Below are positions 27,276-37,400 of a stretch of 64,000 nucleotides of DNA, in pieces. Source of the stretch: Kordia sp. Lineage in GTDB: Bacteria > Bacteroidota > Bacteroidia > Flavobacteriales > Flavobacteriaceae. The stretch covers positions 1-64,000 of the forward strand of contig NZ_JAKVBC010000012.1 in the NCBI RefSeq assembly GCF_022447245.1. The letters run 5' to 3'. Both the position numbers and the translations under genes were made by a program. Numbering within the stretch: the first letter of the stretch is position 1; every line of letters starts with the position of its first letter. The notes beneath the pieces were generated by a model, which saw nothing but the letters and a program-made list of their open reading frames with translations, had not been told where the DNA came from and did no database searches.

Positions 27276-27535
27276 TGGGTACTTCTCAACTAGACATAGA
27301 ATTTTTTGAAGCTGTAGAACGCGTCAATAACTGCTCGGATTCTTTTCCTGCAGATTTTTTGTTGCGATTGTACGCCTACTATAAACGTGCTACCAATAAT
27401 GATGGTAAACCTAGTAGTAGTCGTCCAATTATCAATGCTTTTAAAATGAACGCATTGTTACAAACTCAAGATATTTCCCCTGAACAGGCTAAACAAGAAT
27501 ATATTCAATTGGTGAATTCGTATTTTGGAGATTAG
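27275..27535 (+). CDS. Acyl-CoA-binding protein
   Basis: 86 aa, the size of a stand-alone ACBP. Four-helix pattern with LDIEFFEAVERVNN, the conserved LLRLYAYYKRATNNDGKP and ALLQTQDISPEQAKQEYIQLVNS. ACBPs hold long-chain acyl-CoA in the cytosol. The start overlaps the psd stop by 1 nt, so it belongs to the phospholipid run cdsA-psd-ACBP. Confidence 0.85.
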   Translation: MGTSQLDIEFFEAVERVNNCSDSFPADFLLRLYAYYKRATNNDGKPSSSRPIINAFKMNALLQTQDISPEQAKQEYIQLVNSYFGD

Positions 27536-27731
27536 ATTCGCTATTAATCTTAGATTTTTAGATACACTTTGCTTTTAGAATAGGCTTTACCTGTTATATT
27601 TTTTTACTTTGACAGCCATATCTGCTTTACTTTCACTTTTAATAATTTCTAAATTTACGAGGATTTTTAGCTTTTATTAATGATTTGAAAAATTATTTTC
27701 AAAGATACCTGTCTTGAGGTCGAGTGATTTT

Positions 27732-27819
27732 GAGAGACAAAAAATTGTATCGAAATCTATTTGGCAATTGCAGTATTTCATAGTATTTCTCGATACAATA
27801 AAGCGAAAATTTGTCTCTC
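27732..27819. repeat. Nested inverted repeat
   Basis: Outer arms GAGAGACAAA (27732-27741) and TTTGTCTCTC (27810-27819); inner arms TTGTATCGA (27745-27753) and TCGATACAA (27790-27798). The sequence just before (GGTCGAGTGATTTT) resembles the arms of the element at 42019-42128. Confidence 0.7.
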
Positions 27820-27922
27820 TAAGTAACGTTTGTTGGGAATTTAAACAGTATGAGAATTAGTGTTGAGATTTTACTACAGTCACTATAATCAATCTCCAAA
27901 CTACCAAATTAAGTGACTAGAT

Positions 27923-27950
27923 GAGATGCTGAATCTAGCTCAGCATGGCG
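27923..27950. repeat. Dispersed palindromic repeat (GATGCTGAATC type)
   Basis: GAGATGCTGAATC and AGCTCAGCATGGCG form an imperfect palindrome; the reverse complement resembles the sequence at 41634-41663 just after lipA. Confidence 0.6.
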
Positions 27951-28068
27951 AAAGACAGTTTGCCTAAGTAAAAAACAAATTAACAAAAAATGAGCGCTAG
28001 CGAATTTCACATAAAGTGAGCTACCGCGAACGCCCATTTTCAAACTAGTACATTGCTATATTGATACA

Positions 28069-30702
28069 TTACTTCAAAGAAGCCAAACTCGCTTTTAAAG
28101 TTTCAATCTTGGCAATAGCATCTGCTTCTTTCTTCTTTTCGCTAGCAACAACTTTCTCAGGCGCATTGTTTACAAAACGCTCATTAGATAGCTTTTTACG
28201 AACGATTTTTAAAGAACCTTCAACATATTCCAGCTCTTTGGTCAACTTTTCAATTTCTGCTTCCACATCAATATTTCCTTCCATCGGAATAAAATATTCA
28301 TTTGATTTTACACGGAATGATAACGCACCTTCCAGCTTTTCATCGCTGTAACTAATGTTTTCTACATTGGCTAGTTTTGCAATTACGGCATCTAAGTCCG
28401 TTGTAGATTTTTCATTATTTACAATCGTTAGTGAAATAGCATCTTTGTTTGCAATGTTTTTCTCTTTACGAATCTTACGAATTCCAGAAACCACGTCTTG
28501 AATAAGTGCAAAATCTGCTATCAACTCTGACTTAATTTCAGCACTTTTTGGCCAACTAGAAACTACCAATGCTTCTTCTTTAGAACGTTCTGCCATACGC
28601 TGCCAGATATCTTCCGTAAGGAATGGCATAAATGGATGTAATATCTTTAAGTTGTCTTCAAATATAGAAATTACCTCATCATAGGTTTTCTTGTCAATTG
28701 GCGAACCGTACGTTGGTTTTACCATTTCTAAGAACCATGAACAGAAATCATCCCAAACAAGTCTGTAGGTAATCATCAATGCATCAGAGATTCTGTATTT
28801 GCTATACTGATCTTCCAATTCTAATAATGCCTTTTGGAATTTCGATTTGTACCATTCAATAGCAATTTTTGCAACTTCTGGTTGTGCTGCATCTTCGCTT
28901 ACTTCCCAAATCTGCGTTAAGTTGTATGCTTGAAAGATTTTGTTCGCAAACTTCTTCCCTTGATCACACAAAGCAACGTCAAACAATAAATCGTTTCCAG
29001 CTGCTGAACTTAATAACAATCCAACACGAACACCATCGGCTCCGTAATCTTCTATCAATTTCAAAGCATCTGGCGAATTTCCTAATTGCTTCGACATTTT
29101 GCGTCCTTGTTCATCACGAACCAAACCAGTTAAATATACATTGGTAAATGGTTTCATATCGCGATATTCATATCCAGCAATTATCATTCTAGCAACCCAG
29201 AAAAATAGAATATCTGGACCAGTTACCAAATCATTTGTTGGATAGTAATATTGAATTTCTTCGTTTTCAGGGTTACGAATTCCATCAAAAACACTGATTG
29301 GCCATAACCAAGAAGAAAACCACGTATCTAAGGCATCTTCATCTCTGCGTAAATCGTCCAAAGTTAAGTTTTCATTTCCTGTTGCTGCTTTTGCTAAAGC
29401 TAAGGCAGCTTCTTTGGTTTCAGCAACGGCAAAATCTTCTTTTCCATCACCAAAATAATACGCAGGAATTTGTTGTCCCCACCAAAGCTGACGTGAAATA
29501 TTCCAATCGCGAATGTTTTCCATCCAATGACGATAGGTATTTTCAAACTTTTTAGGGAATAACTTGATTTCTTCGTCTTCCAATACTGCTTTTAATGCAG
29601 GTTTTACCAAATCTTCCATTTTCAAAAACCACTGATCTGACAATCTTGGTTCAATAACAGCTTTGGTTCTTTCAGACGTTCCTACTTTATTGATATGTTG
29701 TTCCGTTTTGATTAAGAATCCTTTTTCTTCTAACTCTTTAGAGATTTCTTTACGAACTACAAAACGATCTTTTCCTTCATAGTGTAATCCGAAACTATTC
29801 AACGTAGCATCTTCATTGAAAATATCAATTACTTCCAAATTGTGCTTGTCTCCTAGTACTTTATCATTTTCATCGTGCGCAGGTGTCACTTTTAAACAAC
29901 CTGTACCAAATTCGATATCTACATATTCATCTTCGATAATAGGAATCACTCTATTTGCCAAAGGAACAATAGCTTTTTTACCTTTTAAATGTGTGTAACG
30001 TTCATCATTTGGATTGATACAAATTGCAGTATCTCCCAAAATCGTTTCTGGACGTGTAGTCGCAATGGTTACTTTTTCGTCACTTCCTTCAATAGCATAC
30101 GATAGATAGTATAAGTTTCCTTGTTTTTCTTCATAAATTACTGCTTCATCAGAAAGCGTCGTTTTGGCTTCAGGATCCCAATTTACCATACGATATCCAC
30201 GGTAAATCAAGCCTTTATTATACAAATCAACAAATGTCTTGATGACAGCTGCTGACATATCGTCGTCCATAGTAAATTTCGTTCTATCCCAATCACATGA
30301 AGCTCCTAACTTTTTTAATTGCTCTAAAATGATTCCACCGTGTTTGTGTGTCCATTCCCAAGCATGCTCTAAAAATTCTTCACGTGTTAGATCAGACTTA
30401 TTTATACCTTCTTGCTTCAACTTATTTACCACCTTTGCTTCTGTTGCAATAGAAGCGTGATCTGTTCCTGGAACCCAGCAAGCGTTGTACCCTTGCAAAC
30501 GCGCACGACGTATCAATACATCTTGAATGGTATTATTAAGCATGTGTCCCATGTGCAAGACTCCTGTGACGTTTGGTGGCGGAATTACTATTGTATACGC
30601 TTCACGCTCGTCCGGTTCTGAATGGAAATAGTTGTTTTCCATCCAATATTGGTACCACTTGTCTTCGATCTGACTTGGATCATACTTTTTCTGAATACTC
30701 AT
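28069..30702 (-). CDS. valS: Valine--tRNA ligase
   Basis: 877 aa, class I synthetase. The HIGH motif appears as [10 protein letters not shown] and the KMSKS motif as [13 protein letters not shown]. The editing (CP1) domain shows [17 protein letters not shown], and the C-terminal coiled-coil arm (about residues 810-877, [22 protein letters not shown]) typical of ValRS is present. It charges tRNA-Val and edits threonyl-tRNA-Val. A -7-like TACTTTTG lies 32 bp upstream on the minus strand. Confidence 0.97.
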   Translation of the reverse strand: MSIQKKYDPSQIEDKWYQYWMENNYFHSEPDEREAYTIVIPPPNVTGVLHMGHMLNNTIQDVLIRRARLQGYNACWVPGTDHASIATEAKVVNKLKQEGINKSDLTREEFLEHAWEWTHKHGGIILEQLKKLGASCDWDRTKFTMDDDMSAAVIKTFVDLYNKGLIYRGYRMVNWDPEAKTTLSDEAVIYEEKQGNLYYLSYAIEGSDEKVTIATTRPETILGDTAICINPNDERYTHLKGKKAIVPLANRVIPIIEDEYVDIEFGTGCLKVTPAHDENDKVLGDKHNLEVIDIFNEDATLNSFGLHYEGKDRFVVRKEISKELEEKGFLIKTEQHINKVGTSERTKAVIEPRLSDQWFLKMEDLVKPALKAVLEDEEIKLFPKKFENTYRHWMENIRDWNISRQLWWGQQIPAYYFGDGKEDFAVAETKEAALALAKAATGNENLTLDDLRRDEDALDTWFSSWLWPISVFDGIRNPENEEIQYYYPTNDLVTGPDILFFWVARMIIAGYEYRDMKPFTNVYLTGLVRDEQGRKMSKQLGNSPDALKLIEDYGADGVRVGLLLSSAAGNDLLFDVALCDQGKKFANKIFQAYNLTQIWEVSEDAAQPEVAKIAIEWYKSKFQKALLELEDQYSKYRISDALMITYRLVWDDFCSWFLEMVKPTYGSPIDKKTYDEVISIFEDNLKILHPFMPFLTEDIWQRMAERSKEEALVVSSWPKSAEIKSELIADFALIQDVVSGIRKIRKEKNIANKDAISLTIVNNEKSTTDLDAVIAKLANVENISYSDEKLEGALSFRVKSNEYFIPMEGNIDVEAEIEKLTKELEYVEGSLKIVRKKLSNERFVNNAPEKVVASEKKKEADAIAKIETLKASLASLK

Positions 30703-30733
30703 TTTGGTATTGTTTTTGTAATATTTAAGTTGA

Positions 30734-30741
30734 CAAAAGTA
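30734..30741 (-). promoter_or_regulatory. Probable -7 element of valS
   Basis: On the minus strand TACTTTTG matches TAnnTTTG, 32 bp before the valS ATG; no clear -33 element. Confidence 0.42.
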
Positions 30742-30892
30742 CTTATATCTGTACTATTTAAAAAGTGTTTTATCACTTTTGCATTTAATTGTTAAATATG
30801 TGCAATTGATACTAGTTACTTTGTTTTTTGTGAAATAAATTTTGTAAAATTATAAATAAGCAACTAATTTTACGGTAATACTAAATACAAGA

Positions 30893-31321
30893 ATGATGAA
30901 AAAAATATTTACGATATTATTTGTTAGTCTTTTTACAATGGCTATACAAGCACAAGAAAAGACCGCTAAGATTAAATTTAAGTCAGAAACGATAGACTAC
31001 GGAACCATTGAAAAAGGAGCTGATGGTGTACGTGTTTTTGAATTTGAGAATACAGGAACTGCACCTTTAGTAATCACTAGAGTATATTCAAGTTGTGGAT
31101 GCACGATTCCAAAAAAACCAGAAAAGCCAATTTTACCTGGTGAAAGTGGAGTTATTGAAGTAAAGTATGACACAAAGCGTGTTGGTCCAATTAGAAAAAC
31201 AATTACAGTTTATTCTAATGCAGATGAGCCAACAAAAGCGATCAAGATTAAAGGAAAAATTGTTGATCCTAGCAAATCAAAAAGTATTATGATGAAAGAT
31301 AAATCAGAGATTGAATCATAG
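30893..31321 (+). CDS. DUF1573 protein, secreted
   Basis: 142 aa. Signal peptide (MMKKIFTILFVSLFTMAIQAQ), then one immunoglobulin-like DUF1573 domain with the family pattern FKSETIDYGTIEKG, FEFENTGTAPLVITRVYSSC and SSCGCTIPKKP, then PGESGVIEVKYDTKRVGP. Very common in Bacteroidota, function unknown, presumed periplasmic. The second Met (30896) is an equally good start. Followed by its own terminator. Confidence 0.88.
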   Translation: MMKKIFTILFVSLFTMAIQAQEKTAKIKFKSETIDYGTIEKGADGVRVFEFENTGTAPLVITRVYSSCGCTIPKKPEKPILPGESGVIEVKYDTKRVGPIRKTITVYSNADEPTKAIKIKGKIVDPSKSKSIMMKDKSEIES

Positions 31322-31342
31322 TAAAGAAAAATAAAAGTGAAG

Positions 31343-31376
31343 ATGCCTTGTCAATTTGATGAGGCTTTTTTTTTTG
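31343..31376 (+). terminator. Terminator after the DUF1573 gene
   Basis: GCCT and AGGC, with a GTCAA/TTGAT inner part, bracket a short loop and are followed by ten T's. Confidence 0.7.
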
Positions 31377-31448
31377 TATTCGATTTGATAATTTGAAAAT
31401 GTAGTAATTTGATAATGGCTTACTAAGAACAGTTTTAATATTATCAAA

Positions 31449-31546
31449 AACAGATTACTTTGTCATATTTCCTCGTAATGACGAATCAAACTAGCTTGTG
31501 AATAACATATGACTCGTCAGTGCGAGGAAGAATGACGCGGCAGTCT
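31449..31546. repeat. Two copies of a dispersed repeat (CGTCAnTnCGAGGAAG type)
   Basis: The 35-bp unit at 31449-31483 (minus orientation) is nearly identical to 42143-42177 (about 33 of 35 positions). A second, more diverged copy in plus orientation starts at 31515 (CGTCAGTGCGAGGAAG). They occupy the 354-bp gap between the DUF1573 and protease genes (31322-31675), where I see no gene. Confidence 0.75.
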
Positions 31547-31675
31547 TTTTCTTGTAAACCACATTTGTTTTATGAAATAAATGATTGCTTCTCAGTATTC
31601 GCAATGATGAGTCGCAAAAGTCAATACTAACAATGTAAAAGCATATTTACTTGGTGAAACGAGGCAACTAACCAA

Positions 31676-33022
31676 TCAAAGCACTTCTTTCAATCGGAAT
31701 TCAAATTTCAAAACTGTTTCACCTCGCAATACTTTTAAACGCATTCGTTTGTTTTCTTTTCCTTGTAGAATTCCAGAAACTTTACTTAGCGACATTTTAT
31801 CCACTACTTTTCCATTGATAGATACAATAACATCTCCTTCTCTAAGTCCTACTTTTTCTGCTGGAGAATCTTTACGAATTTCTGCAATTTCATAAGCTTT
31901 TACCAAACTAAAGGAATTATAATGTTCAAATACAACATTGATATCACTTGCGCCCGTTTGACGTCCATAATTGGTTTGTAAGGTACTATTTCGTTGTTTT
32001 ACTTCTTGAATAACTCGCATTCCATTGTGTTGGAGTTCTATTCCGCTCATATTGTACTTAAACGGATCTGAGAAATAGCGACTCTTTCGAAGTCTGATAC
32101 GTTTGCTACCATAATCGAATATGACTTTGAAACGCTTTAAAATTTCGCCACCAATGCTTCCATTACGTTCTTTAAAGTTTTTCACATACGTAATTGCCGT
32201 AGAATCTGGGAAGGCTACTTTAGCATTTTCAAACGAGAATTTCCCTATATTAAACTTTTTCACTCGCGATCGCATTCCGTAAATACTCCCACTGAGACCT
32301 CTTCCTAAAAAATCATCAAATTTCTTTTCAGGAATGGTGATTCGTTTTTCTTTTTCTTCAAACAGCCATAAAGCATCACTTCCTCCAGAATCTATCAATA
32401 ACTTTACTGGAATGTCAGGTTCTGTATTTTCTTCTATGGCAACGGAAACATCGATGTATGGTTTGTTATTCCGAAATGTCAAGGGTAAATCTGTACATTT
32501 CCTGCACTTTCGATATTTATAAGTTTTTGGGTCGTAAAACTTAATTTTTTGCGAACTATAATTCACTTCTACAATAAAATCTTTAAATACATCATAGCCA
32601 ATAATTCCATGTATAGGAACACCTAAACGTGTAGACATATTTATCTCTTGATCTAGAATGATATACAATTCTAAATTAAGCTTCAAAAGATCGTTAATCT
32701 TAAACGTATCTGAACGTGCTTTTACAGCTTCTATAGCTGCTCCTGAACCCAATCCGCGAAGGTGAATGCGTTCTTGCTGTTCTATAGAAAGTGAATCGCC
32801 TGGGTTTAAACTAAACATGATAGGTTTGTTCACTCCAGAATCTAACAGAAATGACATTTCTACACCGTTGATTTCAACAGGAATAATAATTAGATTATTA
32901 ATCAATTTAAAACCAACAGAAGCCTTTTCCTTGCCGCCCATGATATTAAACTTTCCTTGTGCCTGTGCAAATGTGGCTAGGCAAAATAAAAATAGAATGA
33001 TATGTTTTTTCAGTGTTTGCAA
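31676..33022 (-). CDS. Secreted aspartyl protease with PDZ domain
   Basis: 448 aa from a TTG at 33022 (no in-frame ATG is near). Signal peptide (LILFLFCLATFAQAQ-like), then two retropepsin-like lobes with MSFLLDSGVNKPI (about residue 60) and VKLLIDSGGSDALW (about residue 215), each holding the D-S-G active motif, then a C-terminal PDZ domain (IRKDSPAEKVGLREGDVIVSINGK). Bacteroidota have many such clan AA plus PDZ proteins; the substrate is unknown. Confidence 0.86.
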   Translation of the reverse strand: MQTLKKHIILFLFCLATFAQAQGKFNIMGGKEKASVGFKLINNLIIIPVEINGVEMSFLLDSGVNKPIMFSLNPGDSLSIEQQERIHLRGLGSGAAIEAVKARSDTFKINDLLKLNLELYIILDQEINMSTRLGVPIHGIIGYDVFKDFIVEVNYSSQKIKFYDPKTYKYRKCRKCTDLPLTFRNNKPYIDVSVAIEENTEPDIPVKLLIDSGGSDALWLFEEKEKRITIPEKKFDDFLGRGLSGSIYGMRSRVKKFNIGKFSFENAKVAFPDSTAITYVKNFKERNGSIGGEILKRFKVIFDYGSKRIRLRKSRYFSDPFKYNMSGIELQHNGMRVIQEVKQRNSTLQTNYGRQTGASDINVVFEHYNSFSLVKAYEIAEIRKDSPAEKVGLREGDVIVSINGKVVDKMSLSKVSGILQGKENKRMRLKVLRGETVLKFEFRLKEVL

Positions 33023-33174
33023 ACTAATAGAGGGAAATTGGTAACATACTAATATACAAAAAATAGTATTTTTTAACGAAATTTATGTCTTTTTTAACGT
33101 TGTTGAAAATATGCAAAATCACTTATAATTATAAAATATATTTTGCATTTTTGTACTCATAAAAATGTAAGACT

Positions 33175-34365
33175 ATGCCAACTATTTCAAACAAAGGAAT
33201 TGCCATGCCACAATCACCAATTCGTAAATTGGTTCCGTATGCAGAAGATGCTAAAAAACGTGGCACAAAAGTATTTCACCTTAATATAGGTCAGCCAGAT
33301 ATTAAAACTCCAAAAGTAGCACTTGATGCTATTAAAAATAATGATATTGAAGTATTGGCGTATAGTCGCTCTGAAGGTTCGGAAGAATACAGAACTAAAA
33401 TTGCAGCGTATTATGCTAAAAACGACATTCACGTATCTGCAACTGACATTATTGTAACTACTGGAGGAAGTGAAGCGTTGTTGTTTACTTTTGGTAGCAT
33501 TATGGATGCTGGTGATGAAGTGATTATCCCAGAACCTTTTTATGCAAATTACAACGGTTTTTCAACGGCTTCAGGTGTAAAAGTAGTACCTGTCATTTCT
33601 AAAATGGAAGACAATTTTGCACTGCCTCCTATTGAAGAGTTTGAAAAGTTAATTTCACCAAAAACGAAAGCAATCCTAATCTGTAATCCTGGAAATCCAA
33701 CAGGATATTTATATTCAAAAGAAGAAATTCAAAAATTAGCAGCGATTGTTAAGAAACATGATTTGTTTTTGATTGCTGATGAAGTGTACCGTGAGTTTGC
33801 TTATGATGGTTTGACTCATTATTCGGTAATGCAAGAAGCTGGATTAGAAGAAAATGCAATTGTAATTGATTCAGTATCGAAGCGTTATAGCATGTGTGGT
33901 GCACGAATTGGTTGCATTGTATCAAAGAACAAAGATTTTATGGCTACAGCCTTAAAATTTGCACAGGCACGTTTATCGCCTCCAACCTATGCACAAATTG
34001 CTAGTGAAGCGGCTTTAGAAACTCCGCAAAGCTATTTTGATGATGTGATTGAAGAATATGTAGAACGCAGAAATACACTTGTTTCAGAATTGCAAAGGAT
34101 TGATGGTGTTCGTGTTGCAAATCCAAAAGGAGCTTTTTATTGTATAGCAGAATTGCCTGTAGAAAGTGCTGATGATTTTGCGCAATGGTTATTAGAAAAA
34201 TTCGATTTAAATGGTAAAACTATTATGGTAGCACCAGCAGCAGGATTTTATTCTACGCCAGGTATTGGATTGAATCAGGTTCGTATTGCGTATGTATTAA
34301 ATAAAGAAGATTTAATCACAGCAGTCACTATTTTAAAAGAAGCTTTGAAAGTTTACAACGCATAA
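33175..34365 (+). CDS. Pyridoxal-phosphate-dependent aminotransferase (class I/II)
   Basis: 396 aa. FHLNIGQPDIKTP near residue 35, TTGGSEALLFTFG (phosphate cup), NPGNPTGYLYSKEEI, IADEVYREFAYDG and the Schiff-base lysine in DSVSKRYSMCGARIGC are all in place; the C-terminal arginine region is PGIGLNQVRIAY. It resembles aspartate or aromatic aminotransferases; the exact donor is not fixed by sequence. murB follows 19 nt later on the same strand. Confidence 0.92.
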   Translation: MPTISNKGIAMPQSPIRKLVPYAEDAKKRGTKVFHLNIGQPDIKTPKVALDAIKNNDIEVLAYSRSEGSEEYRTKIAAYYAKNDIHVSATDIIVTTGGSEALLFTFGSIMDAGDEVIIPEPFYANYNGFSTASGVKVVPVISKMEDNFALPPIEEFEKLISPKTKAILICNPGNPTGYLYSKEEIQKLAAIVKKHDLFLIADEVYREFAYDGLTHYSVMQEAGLEENAIVIDSVSKRYSMCGARIGCIVSKNKDFMATALKFAQARLSPPTYAQIASEAALETPQSYFDDVIEEYVERRNTLVSELQRIDGVRVANPKGAFYCIAELPVESADDFAQWLLEKFDLNGKTIMVAPAAGFYSTPGIGLNQVRIAYVLNKEDLITAVTILKEALKVYNA

Positions 34366-34384
34366 TTATAAAAAAAAATAGTAT

Positions 34385-35407
34385 TTGATTTCAATACAAC
34401 ATAATGTTTCTTTAAAGGAATACAACACCTTTGGCATTGATGCCAAGGCAAAATACTTTATTTCAGTTTCAAACAAGCAGGAATTGATTGAAGCCTTAAA
34501 ATTACCACAATTTTCAGAATATTTTGTACTTGGTGGCGGAAGTAATATGCTCATAACTAAAGATATTGATATTCCTGTATTGCATATTGATTTTAAAGGA
34601 AAAGTAATTGGGCCTACAAATTTACAAGGCGAAATTATTGTTAGCATTCAAGCTGGTGAAAATTGGCATGAGTTTGTCCTTTGGTGCATTGAAAATGATT
34701 ATGGAGGTGTTGAAAATTTATCGCTCATTCCTGGGAATGTTGGTACTTCACCTATTCAAAATATTGGTGCTTATGGCGTGGAGTTGAAAGATGTTTTTGT
34801 AGACTGTAGAGCCATTGACATAGAAACCCAAGAAGAAAAAATATTCTCTCTTGAAGATTGTAATTTTGGCTATCGAAATTCAATCTTCAAGAATGAAGCA
34901 AAAGGAAAATATATTATCACTTCAGTAGCATTCCAATTAACTTCTAAATCACACAAATTGAATACTTCCTACGGAGCTATTCAACAAGAATTGGCAAATA
35001 ATAATATTACGGAACCTACTATTGAAGATGTAAGTAATGCCGTGATTGCTATTCGCCAACGAAAATTACCAGATCCAATGGAAATTGGCAATAGTGGAAG
35101 TTTCTTTAAAAACCCTGTAATTCCAAAAGCTGAGTTTGCGCTTTTACAAGAAAAGTTTCCAAACGCGCCACATTATGTAGTTTCTGACACTGAAATTAAA
35201 GTTCCTGCTGGTTGGCTCATTGAACAATGTGGTTTCAAAGGCAAACGTTTTGGTGATGCTGGTGTTCATAAAAATCAAGCCTTGGTATTAGTGAATTATG
35301 GAAATGCTAAAGGTGAAGAAATTCTAGCTTTAGCAAAAAAAATACAAGAAACTGTTTTAGAGAAATTCAATATTGCAATTGAGGCTGAAGTGAATGTGAT
35401 TGGTTAG
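34385..35407 (+). CDS. murB: UDP-N-acetylenolpyruvoylglucosamine reductase
   Basis: 340 aa from a TTG start at 34385: the codon two before it is a stop (TAG 34379-34381) and no ATG occurs before residue 60, so TTG is the only sensible start. Begins ISIQHNVSLKEYNTFG (MurB signature NTF), then VLGGGSNMLI (FAD), LSLIPGNVGTSPIQNIGAYGVE, CNFGYRNSIFK (type I loop with Tyr), SGSFFKNP and LIEQCGFKGKRFGDAGVH. It reduces UDP-GlcNAc-enolpyruvate to UDP-MurNAc in the cytoplasm. Confidence 0.95.
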   Translation: MISIQHNVSLKEYNTFGIDAKAKYFISVSNKQELIEALKLPQFSEYFVLGGGSNMLITKDIDIPVLHIDFKGKVIGPTNLQGEIIVSIQAGENWHEFVLWCIENDYGGVENLSLIPGNVGTSPIQNIGAYGVELKDVFVDCRAIDIETQEEKIFSLEDCNFGYRNSIFKNEAKGKYIITSVAFQLTSKSHKLNTSYGAIQQELANNNITEPTIEDVSNAVIAIRQRKLPDPMEIGNSGSFFKNPVIPKAEFALLQEKFPNAPHYVVSDTEIKVPAGWLIEQCGFKGKRFGDAGVHKNQALVLVNYGNAKGEEILALAKKIQETVLEKFNIAIEAEVNVIG

Positions 35408-35635
35408 ACTCGTTTCTCTTAGAGTTCACTCAGTGCAAGCACTTTTAGATTTTTTCGAATCGTTCTTATAAACTAATTATCAAATTACTGCATTAAGTTT
35501 AGTGTTTGAAATTACTTTTTCATTTTACACTTAGCGTTTTACATTTTAATTTCGCTATTCATTCTTAATTAAAAAAAGCACCTCTCCACGTGATGCTTCT
35601 TTTCTGTTTAGTAAGTTACTAGATATTACTAGAAA
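35408..35635. other. Short intergenic stretch, no gene recognised
   Basis: Follows murB. A weak hairpin with a run of A's (about 35572-35602, arms AGCA and TGCT) could terminate the minus-strand small ORF at 35636. Confidence 0.5.
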
Positions 35636-35791
35636 TTAATATTTGAATCGTACTTGAATTACACTCATCACTCCATTTTTAATGGTTTTCCATTGTCCAA
35701 TAAATTCACCTACATAAGAAACTGCAATTGCTAGTGCTTCTTTGTTGTTCCAAATTGGTCTTGCTCTAAAATCTAATTTATACGTTGACAT
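35636..35791 (-). CDS. Small conserved-looking protein, 51 aa
   Basis: Starts at ATG 35791 (MSTYKLDFRARPIWNNKE) and ends IKNGVMSVIQVRFKY. No signal peptide or membrane helix; balanced composition with alternating polar and hydrophobic residues suggests a beta-hairpin-containing fold. I do not recognise the family. An A/T-rich leader, an uninterrupted frame and a downstream hairpin support a real gene, but coding status is unproven. Confidence 0.5.
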   Translation of the reverse strand: MSTYKLDFRARPIWNNKEALAIAVSYVGEFIGQWKTIKNGVMSVIQVRFKY

Positions 35792-36021
35792 AATTTTATT
35801 TTTTAAAAGGTTAATGTCCTACTCTATTTTAAAAAGGTTTTTCGGTTCCACCTTCAGACTCAAAAATTACCTGTAGCTACTCAATCGATGGTAATAATTT
35901 AATCTTATACAAATCTCCACAAAACTGCTTTTTTTCGTTAGAGGGAATGAGCCTGTTTTAAAAAATCAGGCTGAACTACCTAGTTAGTTTTTTGCATACA
36001 TTTTATACTACTATTCAACAT

Positions 36022-36053
36022 AAAAAACCTCCTATTGCTAAGAGGTTTTTTAT
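36022..36053. terminator. Symmetric terminator hairpin
   Basis: AAAAAACCTC (36022-36031) and GAGGTTTTTT (36042-36051) work as an intrinsic terminator on either strand. No long gene ends next to it, so it may end a short transcript, for example one carrying the 14-codon ORF on the minus strand at 36093-36137 or an RNA from the 35.8-36.0 kb stretch. Confidence 0.75.
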
Positions 36054-36152
36054 AAAATAGATACATCCTACATTTATTATTATGTTGTGTATTTACACAA
36101 ATAAGAGTAAAAGGCAAAGTGTTCCTAAATATTTCATGGCGTTGTTTTTTAG

Positions 36153-36187
36153 GGAATAATCCTTTACGATATAGGAAATATTATTCC
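36153..36187. repeat. Inverted repeat upstream of the tiny ORF
   Basis: GGAATAAT (36153-36160) and ATTATTCC (36180-36187). Possible operator or RNA stem next to the aqpZ terminator. Confidence 0.5.
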
Positions 36188-36189
36188 AT

Positions 36190-36219
36190 AAAAAATCCTG
36201 TTTCATGGGAAAAACAGGA
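36190..36219 (-). terminator. Terminator after aqpZ
   Basis: On the minus strand TCCTGTTT and AAACAGGA form an 8-bp stem (arms 36212-36219 and 36196-36203) followed by TTTTTT. Confidence 0.82.
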
Positions 36220-36246
36220 CTTTAACGTAATCTTATAATTTTTTAT

Positions 36247-36927
36247 TTATTCTTTATCAAATAATGCTTTGTGAATAAATCCAGCGACAATGGCTCCTAA
36301 AATTGGTGCTACCCAAAACAGCCAAGTTTGTGGCAAATATTCACCACCTGCAAACAATGCCTGACTTGTAGAACGTGCAGGATTCACCGAAGTATTTGTA
36401 ATAGGAATACTAATTAAGTGAATCAATGTTAAACACAAACCTATAGCAATAGGTGCAAATCCTTTTGGCGCTCTTTCATTGGTGCTTCCCAAAATGACTA
36501 ATAAGAAAAATGCTGTGAGTAAAAATTCAGCAATAAAAGCTGACATCATGGAATAATTATCTGGCGACAAATTATCGTATCCATTGGCGGCAAAACCTAC
36601 TATTTCTTTATCAGAACCTGTAACGATTAAATACAAAGCTCCTGCGGCAAGAATAGCTCCTACCAATTGAGAAATAATGTAGCTGGGTAAATCTTTCCCC
36701 GAAAACTTTCCTCCAGCCCAAAGTCCTAAGGAAACAGCAGGATTAAAATGTCCTCCCGAAATATGTCCCACGGCATACGCCATAGTTAACACAGTAAGAC
36801 CAAAAGCTAATGAAACTCCTACAAAGCCAATACCTACGTTAGGATATCCTGCGGCAAAAATGGCGCTTCCACAACCGCCAAATACTAGCCAGAAAGTTCC
36901 AAAAATCTCTGCGAAATACTTCTTCAT
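36247..36927 (-). CDS. aqpZ: Aquaporin Z
   Basis: 226 aa, six membrane helices and two half-helices with the NPA boxes HFNPAVSLG and [32 protein letters not shown] opens helix 1. The sequence reads as a water-selective aquaporin (SVNPAR with the selectivity-filter Arg) rather than a glycerol facilitator. Single gene with its own terminator. Confidence 0.95.
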   Translation of the reverse strand: MKKYFAEIFGTFWLVFGGCGSAIFAAGYPNVGIGFVGVSLAFGLTVLTMAYAVGHISGGHFNPAVSLGLWAGGKFSGKDLPSYIISQLVGAILAAGALYLIVTGSDKEIVGFAANGYDNLSPDNYSMMSAFIAEFLLTAFFLLVILGSTNERAPKGFAPIAIGLCLTLIHLISIPITNTSVNPARSTSQALFAGGEYLPQTWLFWVAPILGAIVAGFIHKALFDKE

Positions 36928-37132
36928 AATGTATATGTTTTATTGATTAGTATCTTCAATTTAGAAAAAAATGATTTAAAAACACTTTTTAACTTACTAA
37001 CAATTAAACGATTAAAACACCATCCATAAACGTCTTCCCTTTATTTATCACTTTCGAAGCCTTATTTTTATCTTTTTGCAATTGTTGATATATAATTTGA
37101 ATTTTCACACATAGCAATTTTGCAAAAAACCG

Positions 37133-37140
37133 TATCTTTG
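37133..37140 (+). promoter_or_regulatory. Probable -7 element of the 37.2-40.3 kb operon
   Basis: TATCTTTG matches TAnnTTTG, 34 bp before the ATG at 37175; the -33 element is not clear. Confidence 0.45.
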
Positions 37141-37174
37141 CGCAGATTTATCAAGACAAAAAAATTCACGTCGT

Positions 37175-37378
37175 ATGAAACTTGCATTATTAACAATTGG
37201 TTTATTATTACTAAGTGTTGCAGGAATTGCAATTAAAATTTGGGCAAAGAAGGATGGAAAGTTTGCAGGAACTTGCGCAAGTCAAAACCCAATGTTAAAC
37301 AAAGATGGAGAAGCATGTGGATTTTGTGGAAAAACTCCAGATCAATTTGACAGCTGTACTGAATCAAAACACCAATAA
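37175..37378 (+). CDS. Small membrane or secreted protein, Cys-rich C-terminus
   Basis: 67 aa. One N-terminal hydrophobic helix (LALLTIGLLLLSVAGIAIKIW) and a soluble tail with four cysteines (TCASQNPM, ACGFCGKTP, DSCTE). The Cys pattern could bind a metal or form disulfides. Common in Flavobacteriaceae as an unnamed membrane or secreted protein. It leads a run of four genes (22 nt to the glycosyltransferase). Confidence 0.75.
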   Translation: MKLALLTIGLLLLSVAGIAIKIWAKKDGKFAGTCASQNPMLNKDGEACGFCGKTPDQFDSCTESKHQ

Positions 37379-37400
37379 ATAGTCAGCTCCTCTCCTATTT

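Larger units (their letters stand above)
27536..28068. other. Intergenic region of 533 bp without a supported gene
   Basis: Between the convergent ACBP and valS genes. I see no plausible ORF or RNA gene. It holds a nested inverted repeat (27732-27819) and a palindromic copy of a dispersed repeat (27923-27950), listed separately. Confidence 0.7.
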
